Below are positions 14,451-23,041 of a DNA stretch of 28,764 nt, piece after piece. The stretch is from Geminicoccus sp035556675 (GTDB lineage: Bacteria > Pseudomonadota > Alphaproteobacteria > Geminicoccales > Geminicoccaceae): assembly GCF_035556675.1 (NCBI RefSeq), contig NZ_DATMFZ010000262.1, positions 1 to 28,764 of the forward strand. Reading direction: 5' to 3'. The notes under the pieces were generated by a model, which was not told the origin of the DNA, made no database searches, and saw only the letters and a program-made list of their open reading frames with translations. The number at the start of each line of letters is the position of its first letter. Position 1 is the first letter of the stretch. The position numbers and the translations under genes are program-made.

Positions 14451-15800
14451 ATGGTGGCGGTGGTCGTCCTGGTACTGGTCCTGCTGGCGGCACCGCTGCG
14501 GCCGGCCCTGGCCCAGTCCCTGTTCCTCCTGCGCGACGTCGAGATCGAGACGACGCTCCGTGAGCTCTCCGACCCGATCTTCCGCGCAGCCGGGCTCGAT
14601 CCCTCCTCCATCCGCATCTACATCGTCAACGACAACTCGCTGAACGCGTTCGTCGCGGGCGGGCAGAACCTGTTCCTGAACTCCGGACTGCTGATCACCA
14701 CCGAGACCCCGGACCAGCTGGAAGGGGTGATCGCGCACGAGACCGGCCACATCGCCGGCGGCCATCTGAGCCGTGCCCAGGTCGCGATGCAGAATGCCGG
14801 CAGCCAGGCGCTGCTCGGCACGCTGCTGGGGCTGGCTGCCGCCGCCATGGGTGCCCCGCAGGTCGGCATCGCGGCGATGGCCGGCGGGCTCACCGTGGCG
14901 CAGGGCGGCTTCCTGAAGTTCAGCCGTGGCCAGGAGCAGGCGGCCGACCAGGCCGCGGTGCGGCTCCTGGGTGATCTCGGCCAGAGCCCGGAGGGCCTGC
15001 TGCAGTTCTTCCGGATCCTGGATACCGACGACCTGCGCGTGAGCGGGCGGGCCGATCCCTGGCTCATGACCCACCCGCTCACCAGCTCGCGTATCGAGTT
15101 CCTCCAAAACCAGCTCGCGAAGTCGCCTTTTGCCGGCCGGCAGATCGAGGGGCCCGCGGTGGAGCGGCATGCCCGGATGCGCGCCAAGCTCGACGCCTTC
15201 CTGGCCGAGCCGTCGGACGCGCTGCGCCGCTGGCAGGACGACGGCACGCTGGCCGGACGCTACGCCACCGCCATCGCGCTCTACCGCATCCCGCGCCTGA
15301 ACGACGCGCTGGCGGCGATCCGCCAATTGATCAAGGAGCATCCGGACGACCCCTACTTCCATGAGCTGGAAGGACAGATGCTGTACGAGAACGGCCGGCT
15401 GGCGGAGGCGGCCGGGCCGTATCGCGCAGCCTTGCGCCTCCTGCCCCGCAGCGGCCTGCTCAAGCTGGGCCTGGCCAAGGCGCTGATCGATTCGGACGAC
15501 CCGGCTGACCTCAAGGAGGCGCGCCAGCAGCTCGTGGACACGACGGTCACCGAGCCGGACAACGCCGAGGCGTTCCGGCTGCTCGCTACCGCGGAGGGTC
15601 TGCTCGGCAACGAGGGGGCAGCGGCGATGGCGATGGCCGAGTATAATCTCCGCATTGGCCAGTTCGACGACGCAAGGCGCTTTGCCCGGCGTGCGTCGCA
15701 GATGATCCAGCCGGGCGATCCCGGCTTCCTCAAGCTGCAGGACCTGCAGGCGGCGATCGATGCGCTGCCGGCAGATTCCCGCAACCGGCGAACCAACTAG
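14451..15800 (+). CDS. Periplasmic M48 metalloprotease with TPR repeats, BepA/YfgC-like
   Basis: The 449-residue protein resembles BepA, a periplasmic chaperone/protease that helps assemble or clear outer-membrane proteins. A signal peptide (residues 1-21, ending RPALA) leads into an M48 domain with zinc motif HETGH at 96-100 and the third ligand in EQAAD at 162-166. The C-terminal half (about 270-440) is a helical TPR-type region, with YATAIALYRIPRLNDAL and YENGRLAEAAGPYRAAL. ATG 14451 is the only reasonable start; there is no Shine-Dalgarno and no basic residue in the n-region, which is odd for a signal peptide. It lies 35 bp upstream of a DsbA-like gene, a natural partner in periplasmic quality control. 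Confidence 0.93.
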   Translation: MVAVVVLVLVLLAAPLRPALAQSLFLLRDVEIETTLRELSDPIFRAAGLDPSSIRIYIVNDNSLNAFVAGGQNLFLNSGLLITTETPDQLEGVIAHETGHIAGGHLSRAQVAMQNAGSQALLGTLLGLAAAAMGAPQVGIAAMAGGLTVAQGGFLKFSRGQEQAADQAAVRLLGDLGQSPEGLLQFFRILDTDDLRVSGRADPWLMTHPLTSSRIEFLQNQLAKSPFAGRQIEGPAVERHARMRAKLDAFLAEPSDALRRWQDDGTLAGRYATAIALYRIPRLNDALAAIRQLIKEHPDDPYFHELEGQMLYENGRLAEAAGPYRAALRLLPRSGLLKLGLAKALIDSDDPADLKEARQQLVDTTVTEPDNAEAFRLLATAEGLLGNEGAAAMAMAEYNLRIGQFDDARRFARRASQMIQPGDPGFLKLQDLQAAIDALPADSRNRRTN

Positions 15801-15835
15801 AACGGCGGCACTGCCGCCTTGCTGGAGTGATCTCC

Positions 15836-16564
15836 TTGCGCATCCGCCCCGCCATCCTCGCCGGCCTCCTGCTGCTGGCCGCCCCGCCGCTCCTGGCTGA
15901 AGAGACGCCCCCGATCGATCGGGCGGCGGTGGAGCAGGTCGTGCGCGAACTGCTCCAGCGCGAGCCGGAACTGGTGATGGAGGCGCTGCAGTCGCTCCAG
16001 GCCCGGCAGGAGGCCGAGCAGGCCCAACAGGCCCAGCAGGCGGTTGCCGACAATGCCGAGGCCCTGAAGGGCGAGCCCGCCGAGGTCGCGGCCAATCCGG
16101 ACGGCGATGTCACCCTGGTCGAGTTCATGGACTATCATTGCGGCTATTGCCGGCGGATGATGCCGACGCTCCGCGACCTGGTGGGCAAGGACAAGGGTGT
16201 CCGCTTCGTGCTCAAGGAGTTCCCGATCCTGGGGCCGGATTCGGTGGTGGCGGCCAGGGCCGCGGTCGCCGCGCGCAACCAGGGCCGCTACTGGGACATG
16301 CATCTGGCCCTGATGGAGAGCGAGGACATTTCGCTGGATGGCGTGCGGGCAGTGGCGGCCGGTCTGGGCCTCGACGTCGCCCGGCTGGAGGCCGACATGA
16401 ACTCGCCGCAGACCGAGCAGGTGCTGGCGGCCGACATGGAGCTCGCCCGCAAGCTCGGCCTGCGCGGCACACCGGCCTTCGTGCTGGGCGGCGAGATCAT
16501 CCCGGGTGCCGTGCCGCCCGACCAGCTGGAAGACCTGATCGCGGCGACGCGGGAGCGGAGCTGA
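15836..16564 (+). CDS. DsbA-family thiol:disulfide oxidoreductase
   Basis: This exported thioredoxin-fold protein introduces or isomerises disulfides in the periplasm. From TTG 15836 it has 242 residues: signal peptide (1-21, ending PPLLA), a helical, Gln-rich N-terminal segment at about 27-75 (VEQVVRELLQREPELVMEAL), then the DsbA domain. The active site is CGYC at 102-105 and the cis-proline loop is GTP at 211-213. The N-terminal helix resembles the oligomerisation segment of ScsC-type proteins, so an isomerase-like trimer is possible. TTG 15836 has GGAG eight bases upstream; GTG 15827 is an alternative with no spacing for a ribosome site. It is co-directional with the M48 protease, and its stop lies 4 bp from the convergent methyltransferase stop. 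Confidence 0.92.
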   Translation: MRIRPAILAGLLLLAAPPLLAEETPPIDRAAVEQVVRELLQREPELVMEALQSLQARQEAEQAQQAQQAVADNAEALKGEPAEVAANPDGDVTLVEFMDYHCGYCRRMMPTLRDLVGKDKGVRFVLKEFPILGPDSVVAARAAVAARNQGRYWDMHLALMESEDISLDGVRAVAAGLGLDVARLEADMNSPQTEQVLAADMELARKLGLRGTPAFVLGGEIIPGAVPPDQLEDLIAATRERS

Positions 16565-16568
16565 GCCG

Positions 16569-17234
16569 TCAGCGGCGCCGCCGCAACAGGGTCAGCCCGT
16601 CGCCCACCGGCAGGAGGACCAGCGCCAGGTCCGGATCGTCGTGGATCGCCTGGTTCAGGCGCCGCAGCGTGTCGGCCTGACGGCTCTGGTCGTGCGGGTC
16701 CGCCACCCGGCCACGCCACAGCGTATTGTCCAGGACGATCAGCCCGCCGGTCCGGACCAGGCGCCGGCAGCGCTGGAGATAGGCGGGGTAGGTCTTCTTG
16801 TCGGCATCGATCAGGGCCAGGTCGAAGCCGTCCGCACTGCCCTCGGCCAGCAGTTCATCCAGGCTGGCGAGCGCCGGCCCTTCACGGAACCGGATCCGGT
16901 CGGCCACCCCGGCTGCTTCCCAGTGCCGGCGGCCGAGCGCCTGCCAGTCGGCGTTGACGTCGAGCGTGGTCACCCGGCCATCCGGGGGCAGGGCCAGCGC
17001 CATGGCGAGCGTCGCATGGCCGGTGAAGCAGCCGACCTCCAGCACGGCCCTGGCACCGGTCGTCTCGATCAGGAAGGCGACCAGTGCGGCCGCCTCCGGC
17101 GAGGTGCGCATGTCGCCATGCTCCAGTCGGTCGGTCTCGGCCCGCAGCGCCGCCTGCGCGGGATGCTCGCGCACTCCGACCGCCGCGACATAGGCGGCGA
17201 GTTCCGCCGGCAGGCCGATGGTGCGCGCGGTCAG
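16569..17234 (-). CDS. O-methyltransferase family 3 (CCoAMT-like), CTG start
   Basis: The 221 residues form a SAM-dependent methyltransferase related to caffeoyl-CoA/catechol O-methyltransferases. The SAM loop is VLEVGCFTGHATLAM (about 64-79), and the metal/substrate region has LALIDADKKTY followed by GGLIVLDNTLWRGRV. The C-terminus VGDGLTLLRRRR is typical. The physiological substrate is unknown. Family alignment needs the segment ELAAYVAAVGVREHP, and no ATG, GTG or TTG precedes it in frame after the bcp stop. The best start is CTG at 17234, overlapping the bcp stop as CTGA behind a strong GGAGGTG five bases upstream. A GTG at the VREHP segment would remove conserved residues. It is the third gene of the glnE-bcp-methyltransferase run. 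Confidence 0.88.
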   Translation of the reverse strand: MTARTIGLPAELAAYVAAVGVREHPAQAALRAETDRLEHGDMRTSPEAAALVAFLIETTGARAVLEVGCFTGHATLAMALALPPDGRVTTLDVNADWQALGRRHWEAAGVADRIRFREGPALASLDELLAEGSADGFDLALIDADKKTYPAYLQRCRRLVRTGGLIVLDNTLWRGRVADPHDQSRQADTLRRLNQAIHDDPDLALVLLPVGDGLTLLRRRR

Positions 17235-17701
17235 TGGCCCACCTCCGTTGCCACTGCCAGCACGTCCTCGACATGGCCCGGCACCTTCACCCCGCGCCAG
17301 GTGCGCACGATCATGCCCTCCGCATTGACCAGGAAGGTCGAGCGGTCGATGCCCATATAGGTCTTGCCGTAGTTCGACTTCTCGACCCAGGATCCCAGCG
17401 CCTCGACCAGCCGGCCGTCCTCGTCCGATGCCAGTGGAAAGCTCAGGCCGCACTTGCGCTTGAACCGGTCGTGGCTGCTCACGCTGTCCTTGGACAGGCC
17501 CACCACCTCGAAGCCGAGCGCCTCGAACTCGCCGTAGCGGCTGGCAAAGGTCTGCGCCTCCAGCGTGCAGCCGGGCGTGTCGTCCTTGGGGTAGAGGTAG
17601 AGGACGTAGGGCCGGCCCTTCAGCTGGGCCGAGGAGATCCGGCCGCCGCCATCGGTCGGCAGGTCGAAATCCGGCATGGTGTCACCGGGCGAAAGGGTCA
17701 C
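17231..17701 (-). CDS. bcp: Thiol peroxidase, Bcp/PrxQ peroxiredoxin
   Basis: Bcp reduces hydrogen peroxide and organic peroxides using a cysteine thiol. The 156 residues carry the peroxidatic Cys45 in DDTPGCTLEAQTF. The resolving Cys five residues later found in E. coli Bcp is absent (Gln50). Cys84 in KRKCGLSFPL could be the resolving residue, as in the other PrxQ subtype, or the enzyme may be 1-Cys. The later SNYGKTYMGIDRSTFLV and GHVEDVL segments are typical. The GTG start at 17701 has GGAGG seven bases upstream. The gene is 17 bp downstream of glnE and its stop overlaps the methyltransferase start, so the three genes are probably one operon. Confidence 0.95.
   Translation of the reverse strand: MTLSPGDTMPDFDLPTDGGGRISSAQLKGRPYVLYLYPKDDTPGCTLEAQTFASRYGEFEALGFEVVGLSKDSVSSHDRFKRKCGLSFPLASDEDGRLVEALGSWVEKSNYGKTYMGIDRSTFLVNAEGMIVRTWRGVKVPGHVEDVLAVATEVGH
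17232..17246 (-). promoter_or_regulatory. Strong Shine-Dalgarno placing a CTG start
   Basis: GGAGGTG (17246-17240) is followed by a five-base spacer and CTG (17234-17232). The match to the anti-Shine-Dalgarno and the spacing are ideal, and no normal start codon is available at this distance in the methyltransferase frame. Confidence 0.7.
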
Positions 17702-17718
17702 GAGCGCGCCTCCATCCT

Positions 17719-20649
17719 TCAGCTCAACAGCCGGTCGAAGACTTGGCGCACTGCCTCCTGACTTTCAACGAGTCTGCGCTGGAGAAGCGCCATGTCACTG
17801 GGCAGGCCGGAGCGGCCCTGGGGATCGGCCACACGCAGCAGCGCCTCCTGCATGGCCGCCGGGATCGATCTGGGCATGGTGCCGCTGTCCTGGGACAAAC
17901 GCAGGGTGGCGAACAGGCGGATCAGCAGTCGCCAGGCGTGATCCAGCGCCGCCGCGTCGTGGTCCGGCAGGAGGCCGGCCAGAGCCGCCTTGGCGAACAC
18001 GGCAGGGGTGGAGCGGTCGCGCAGGCCCGGGTGCTCGGCCAGATGGGCCAGTTGCAGGTACTGGGCCAGGAACTCGATCTCGACGATCCCGCCCCGGACA
18101 TGCTTGAGGTTCCAGGGATCGTCGCTGCCATGCTCCTTGAAGATCCGCATGCGCATGGCCCGCACGTCCTGCGCCAGGGCGGCCTGCGGGCGGGGGCGGT
18201 GCAGCACCGCCTCGATCGCGTCCTGCACCTCCGCGGCCAGACGGGTATCGCCGGCCACGGCCCGGGCCCGGGTCAGCGCCTGGTGCTCCCAGGTGGCGGC
18301 GGACTGTGCCTGGTAGCGCACGAAGCGCTGGAGGCGGGTCGCCACCGGGCCGGCATTGCCGGACGGACGCAGGCGCATGTCGATCTCGAACAGCGTGCCT
18401 TCGCTGGTCCTGGCCGAGATGGCGCTGGTTAGCCGGTTGGCCAGCCTGGCGAAGTAGACATCGGCCGAGATCGGCCGCTGCCCGTCGGACTGGGCATCCT
18501 CCGGTGCGTCATAGACGAAGATCAGGTCGAGGTCCGAGCCGATCGTCAGCTCGCGCGAGCCGAGCTTGCCCAGGCCCAGCACGCAGAACCGGCCGTCCGG
18601 GATCCGGCCGTGCTGGCCGACCAGCCAGTCCAGGGCCTCGGGCAGGAGGTCGGCCACCGCGATCTCGGCGATGGCAGAAAGGGTCACGAGTGCCGACTCG
18701 GCCGGGGTGACACCCAGGAGGATGTGCAGGCCCGCCTGGAACTGCCGGCCGTGCGCCCAGCGCCGGATCAGGTCGAGCTTGTCCTGGAGGTCGCGCGCAT
18801 CCTGGAGCCGATGTCCCATCTCGGCCTGGAGCTGCGCCTGGTCTGGCAGGGGCTCGAAGAAGTCGGGCTCCAGCAGCGCGTCCAGAAGGTCGGTATGAGC
18901 GGCCAGATGGGCGGCCAGCCTGGGGGCGGCACCGGTCAGGTCGACGATCAGGCGCAGCAGCTTCGGGTTGGCGCGCAAGAGCGAGAAGATCTGCACGCCC
19001 GAGGGCAGGTTGGTGATGAACCGGTCGAACAGGCTGAACGCGCCGTTCACGTCCACGGCCCGGCTGAACGCCTGGAGCAGAGCCGGCATCAGCTCGGTCA
19101 GGAGTTCGCGCGCCCGCACCGTACGGGTGGCGCGGACATGGCCGTGATGCCAGTCCCGGATCCGCCGGCTGGCCGCGGCCGGGTCGGTGAAGCCCAGTGC
19201 CGCCAGGTGCTCGAGCGTCGCCGGATCGTCTTCCGTCCCGGTGAACACCAGCGAGGCGCCGGCCCCGAGATCCGGGCTCGTCTCGAACAGGGCGGCATAG
19301 TGCCGTTCCACCGTGCGGAACGTTTCCTCCAGGTCGCGGGCGAGAGCGGCCCCGGTCGCATGGCCGGCAAACGCAGCGAACGTCTCGAAGCGGTCGGCAC
19401 GCTCGGGCAGGCGCTGGGTCTGCTGGTCGGCCACCATCTGCAGCCGGTGCTCGACGGCGCGCAGATAGCGGTAGCAGTCGATCATCTCGCTGGCCGCGTC
19501 CTCGGCGACCCAGCGGGACCGGGCCAGCGCCTCCAGCGCCTCGACCGTGCGGTTGCTGCGCAGCCCCGGGTCACGGCCGCCCAGGATCAGCTGCTGGGTC
19601 TGGGCGAAGAACTCGACCTCGCGGATCCCGCCGCGGCCGACCTTCACGTCGTGGCCGAGCACCGCGATCTGGCCAAAGCCGCGATGGGCGTTGATCTGGC
19701 GCTTGATCGAATGGATGTCGGCGATCGCCGCGAAGTCCAGGTGCCGGCGCCACAGATAGGGCCGCAGCCCCTCCAGGAACGCGTCGCCGGCCGCGAGGTC
19801 GCCGCCTATCGGGCGGGCCTTGATCATCGCGGCGCGTTCCCAGTTCTGGCCATGCCGCTCGTAGTAGAGTTCGGCGGCCGGCACCGGCAGCGCCAGCGGA
19901 TGGCCCGGCGGGTGCGGGCGCAGCCGGAAGTCGACCCGGAATACGTAGCCGTCCCGGGTCTTCTCCTGCAGCATGTATTCCAGGCCGCGCACCAGCCGCG
20001 AGGCCAGGCCCATCTGGGTGGCGCCGCCACCCACCTGGAACCGGTCGGGGTCGAACAGCACGATCAGGTCGATGTCGGAGCTGTAGTTCAGCTCACCCGC
20101 CCCGTACTTGCCCATGCCCAGCACGACGAGGCCGGAGTGGCGCACCGGCTCGTCCGGGTCGAGCGTGATCTCCTTGCGGTCGGCTGCGTCCTGCAGGAGC
20201 CGGCGCAGGGCCCGGTCGACGGCGAGGTCGGCGAAATCCGTGAGCGCCGCCGTCACCTGCTCCAGCGCCCATGCACCGGACAGGTCGGCCAGTGCCACGG
20301 CCAGCGCCACCTGCCGCCGTGCCCGGCGCAGCTGCGCCATCAGCCGTGACCGATCCGGCAGCGGCCCTGGCCGGGTGAGCTCGGCCTGGATCTCGGCCAG
20401 CACGGGGCCCGCTCCCGCATCCAGAGTGCGGGCCAGGACCTGCGGGAACTCGACCGCGTTCTCGGCTAGAAACGGGCTCCCGGCCAGCATGCCGTCGAGC
20501 AGGCCGGTGTGCCGTGCGTCCTCCAGCACTGCCTGGGCGAAGTCCCGGCGCGCCGGGTCCGGTTCGGCCTCGACGGCTCGCTTCAGCCGTGCACGATGGC
20601 GGGCAACGGCGGCATGATCGGTGGTCAGCGGAGGGTGGAGAAATGGCAA
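17719..20649 (-). CDS. glnE: Bifunctional glutamine synthetase adenylyltransferase/adenylyl-removing enzyme
   Basis: GlnE switches glutamine synthetase activity by adding or removing AMP in response to PII proteins and glutamine. The 976 residues contain two nucleotidyltransferase domains. The N-terminal (deadenylylating) one has GMGKYGAGELNYSSDIDL at about 178-195. The C-terminal (adenylylating) one has GLGKLGSRELTIGSDLDL at about 692-709. Each is followed by a helical PII-uridylyltransferase-like region. No ATG is available early. TTG 20649 is the best start and puts HRARLKRAVEAEPDP in the expected N-terminal helix; its AGGAAGG lies rather far upstream. This start overlaps the divergent AsmA-like start by 7 bp, so the glnE promoter must lie within that gene. 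Confidence 0.95.
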   Translation of the reverse strand: MPFLHPPLTTDHAAVARHRARLKRAVEAEPDPARRDFAQAVLEDARHTGLLDGMLAGSPFLAENAVEFPQVLARTLDAGAGPVLAEIQAELTRPGPLPDRSRLMAQLRRARRQVALAVALADLSGAWALEQVTAALTDFADLAVDRALRRLLQDAADRKEITLDPDEPVRHSGLVVLGMGKYGAGELNYSSDIDLIVLFDPDRFQVGGGATQMGLASRLVRGLEYMLQEKTRDGYVFRVDFRLRPHPPGHPLALPVPAAELYYERHGQNWERAAMIKARPIGGDLAAGDAFLEGLRPYLWRRHLDFAAIADIHSIKRQINAHRGFGQIAVLGHDVKVGRGGIREVEFFAQTQQLILGGRDPGLRSNRTVEALEALARSRWVAEDAASEMIDCYRYLRAVEHRLQMVADQQTQRLPERADRFETFAAFAGHATGAALARDLEETFRTVERHYAALFETSPDLGAGASLVFTGTEDDPATLEHLAALGFTDPAAASRRIRDWHHGHVRATRTVRARELLTELMPALLQAFSRAVDVNGAFSLFDRFITNLPSGVQIFSLLRANPKLLRLIVDLTGAAPRLAAHLAAHTDLLDALLEPDFFEPLPDQAQLQAEMGHRLQDARDLQDKLDLIRRWAHGRQFQAGLHILLGVTPAESALVTLSAIAEIAVADLLPEALDWLVGQHGRIPDGRFCVLGLGKLGSRELTIGSDLDLIFVYDAPEDAQSDGQRPISADVYFARLANRLTSAISARTSEGTLFEIDMRLRPSGNAGPVATRLQRFVRYQAQSAATWEHQALTRARAVAGDTRLAAEVQDAIEAVLHRPRPQAALAQDVRAMRMRIFKEHGSDDPWNLKHVRGGIVEIEFLAQYLQLAHLAEHPGLRDRSTPAVFAKAALAGLLPDHDAAALDHAWRLLIRLFATLRLSQDSGTMPRSIPAAMQEALLRVADPQGRSGLPSDMALLQRRLVESQEAVRQVFDRLLS

Positions 20650-23027
20650 GGGACGTCGAAGCCCTTCCTGATGCGGCCCTCCCGTCGGACTCGCGGATCC
20701 GCGGGAGTGCCCCTGGCCCGGTTGGCCAGAGAGTGGCTGCGCCGGGCGGCGGCGGCAAGCGGCAGGGCTGGGTCGTGCGCAGCCTGCGGGTCCTGGCCGC
20801 ACTGGTCGCGGTACTCCTGGTGGTGGCCCTGCTGGGTGGCTTCGCCCTGTACCAGCGGCTCCAGCAGGGCCCCTTGTCGCTGCAGCCTCTGGCATCCTGG
20901 TTGGAAGCACCGGTTGAACAGCGGCTCGGGCGGCCGGTCGAGATCGAGGGACTGACCCTGGCCCGAGGCCCGGCCGGTTCCGGCGGCTGGGTGCTGAGCG
21001 CCGGCCCGGTCCGGATCGGTGGCGCTGCCCCGGTCCAGGCAGAGCGCCTCAGCCTGAACTTTGCACTGCCTCTTGAGCTGCTGGATGCCGATCTCCGGGT
21101 GGTCGACACGGACGCACCGACCCTGCTCTCGGCCTGGCCGCCAGCACTCCTGCCCGACGTGCGGGACCTGCTGCGCGAGATCATCCAGGCCGGCCAAATC
21201 CGTACCGGCGAGCTCACGTACCATTTCGTCGAGAGCGGCCCTGCCGATCTCCGGCTGCAGGTCGACGCGGCGCAGGTGGTGGCACAGTTGCCCAACGGGC
21301 TGCCCGTGGTCGAGGCGCCCAGCGCTGACATCCGGATCGAGGACGGCACGCTGCGGATCAGCGGTCCAAGTGCCACGGGCGCCAACCTGACCGCCGAGCA
21401 GTTCGAGGTGACGATCGACCACGTCACGGACTCTCTGCCGCCGAACCTGCGGTTCAGCGGCCATGCCCATGGCAGTGCCCATGCGCTCTACCGGTTCCTC
21501 GCCGGACCGCCGCTGCGCATCATCCCGGGCGATCTGGTCGGGCCGGACGGGATGCGCGGCCAGGTCGACGGGCAGGTGCGGGTCGGCATTCCGCTGGCCG
21601 GCGAGATCACGCCCGAAGCGGTCGATCTCGAGGTGGATGCGCGGTTCCGGGACGTGGCGGTCGTGCTGCACCTGCCGGTGACCCTGCCGCTCACCGCCAC
21701 GAGCGGCAGCTTCAGCGCGCGCAACGGCACCATCGCCACGAGCGGCGAGGCCAGGCTGTACGACAATCCGCTCAGCTTCGAGCTGCACGACCGCTGGCAC
21801 GGCCCGCAGGACGAGCGCCGGCTGGCGCTGAAGGGGGAGGTCGGCCGGGAGTTCCTCGAGCGGTTCGGCATCGTCATGCCGGACATGCTGCACGGCACGG
21901 CCCTGGTGAGCAGCCAGCTGCACCAGGACGTCCACGACGTATGGCATGCCGACATCGACGCCGATCTGGCGAAACTCGGCGTCGCGGAGGAAACGATCGG
22001 CCTGGACAAGCCGGTCGGGCAGCCGGGCAGGCTGACTCTGAACGCCTGGTTCGACGGTGCCGACGACTGGGCGATCGAGCGGTTCGCGCTGGATGCCGGT
22101 GCCCAGCGCGCCAAGGGTTCGCTGGCAACGGCAGAAGGTGGGCGGCTCCTGCATCTGGACGAGCTGGTCCTGCCGGGCTCCAGCCTCACCGCCGATCTGC
22201 TGCTGGCGGCGGACGGCGGAATGAGCGGCCGAGTGGCCGGCGAGCGGCTGCGCCTGCCCGCGGGCATCGCCTATGTCGCGAGCACTCCTGCCGGCGGGCC
22301 GGATGCGCCGGCACCTGTTCCGCTCAAGCTCGAGATCGCGATCGATCAGGTCGAGCTGGAGGATGGCAGCCTGACGAAGCTGAACGGACACGTCCAGCGC
22401 GGTACAGATGGCTTTGAGGACGTGCAGCTGGACTTCGACCTGGCCGGACCCGGGTCACTGGCGATCACGCCGGCGACCATGGCCGGAAGGCACCGACTGG
22501 AGCTGCACGCGGCCGATGCCGGCCGGCTGCTCGCGGGCCTGGGCATTACCGACGCGATCAGCGGCGGCAGCCTCAAGATCGCGGCCGACCTGAGCCGCCA
22601 GGTCCCCGACCTGCAGGCGTCCGGCCGGGTCGATCTCGGCCCGACCACGATCAGCATGGCCGGGCAGGACCCGCTGCCCTTCCAAAAGATCGTCCTGCCC
22701 TTCCAGATCGACGGCCCGATGCTGCGGATCGATCGGGCGCGGATGACCGGAGGGCCAGTAGGCATCCGGGTGAGCGGCAGCCTCGACCGGCAGACTCGGG
22801 CGCTCGACATGTCGGGCGAGGTGACCCCGCTTTATCCGATCAACCGATTCATCGGCCAGATTCCGATCATCGGCACGATCCTGGGCGGCAGCAAGGGGCT
22901 GGGCGCGATCAACGCCGACTTCACCCTGACCGGAACGCTGGACGACCCGCAGGCCAAGCTGGCGACCAGCTCGGTGCTGGTGCCGGGCGTGGTGCGCGAC
23001 CTCCTCCGCTCGATCCGGCCGCGCTAG
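20643..23027 (+). CDS. AsmA/YhdP-like (DUF3971) envelope protein
   Basis: The 794-residue protein has a cytoplasmic N-terminus, one membrane segment at about 47-69 and a long beta-rich periplasmic body, the layout of AsmA-like repeating beta-groove proteins. Members such as YhdP and TamB are implicated in moving phospholipid toward the outer membrane. The C-terminal stretch (about 735-790, GEVTPLYPINRFIGQIPIIGTILGG and then GTLDDPQ) is characteristic of the AsmA-like C-terminal domain found with DUF3971. The ATG at 20643 has GGAGGG seven bases upstream, much stronger than glnE's site. It fits thematically with mlaA and mlaC elsewhere in the window. It converges on tyrS with a 14 bp gap. Confidence 0.85.
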   Translation: MARDVEALPDAALPSDSRIRGSAPGPVGQRVAAPGGGGKRQGWVVRSLRVLAALVAVLLVVALLGGFALYQRLQQGPLSLQPLASWLEAPVEQRLGRPVEIEGLTLARGPAGSGGWVLSAGPVRIGGAAPVQAERLSLNFALPLELLDADLRVVDTDAPTLLSAWPPALLPDVRDLLREIIQAGQIRTGELTYHFVESGPADLRLQVDAAQVVAQLPNGLPVVEAPSADIRIEDGTLRISGPSATGANLTAEQFEVTIDHVTDSLPPNLRFSGHAHGSAHALYRFLAGPPLRIIPGDLVGPDGMRGQVDGQVRVGIPLAGEITPEAVDLEVDARFRDVAVVLHLPVTLPLTATSGSFSARNGTIATSGEARLYDNPLSFELHDRWHGPQDERRLALKGEVGREFLERFGIVMPDMLHGTALVSSQLHQDVHDVWHADIDADLAKLGVAEETIGLDKPVGQPGRLTLNAWFDGADDWAIERFALDAGAQRAKGSLATAEGGRLLHLDELVLPGSSLTADLLLAADGGMSGRVAGERLRLPAGIAYVASTPAGGPDAPAPVPLKLEIAIDQVELEDGSLTKLNGHVQRGTDGFEDVQLDFDLAGPGSLAITPATMAGRHRLELHAADAGRLLAGLGITDAISGGSLKIAADLSRQVPDLQASGRVDLGPTTISMAGQDPLPFQKIVLPFQIDGPMLRIDRARMTGGPVGIRVSGSLDRQTRALDMSGEVTPLYPINRFIGQIPIIGTILGGSKGLGAINADFTLTGTLDDPQAKLATSSVLVPGVVRDLLRSIRPR

Positions 23028-23041
23028 CTTCCGGAGGAGGT

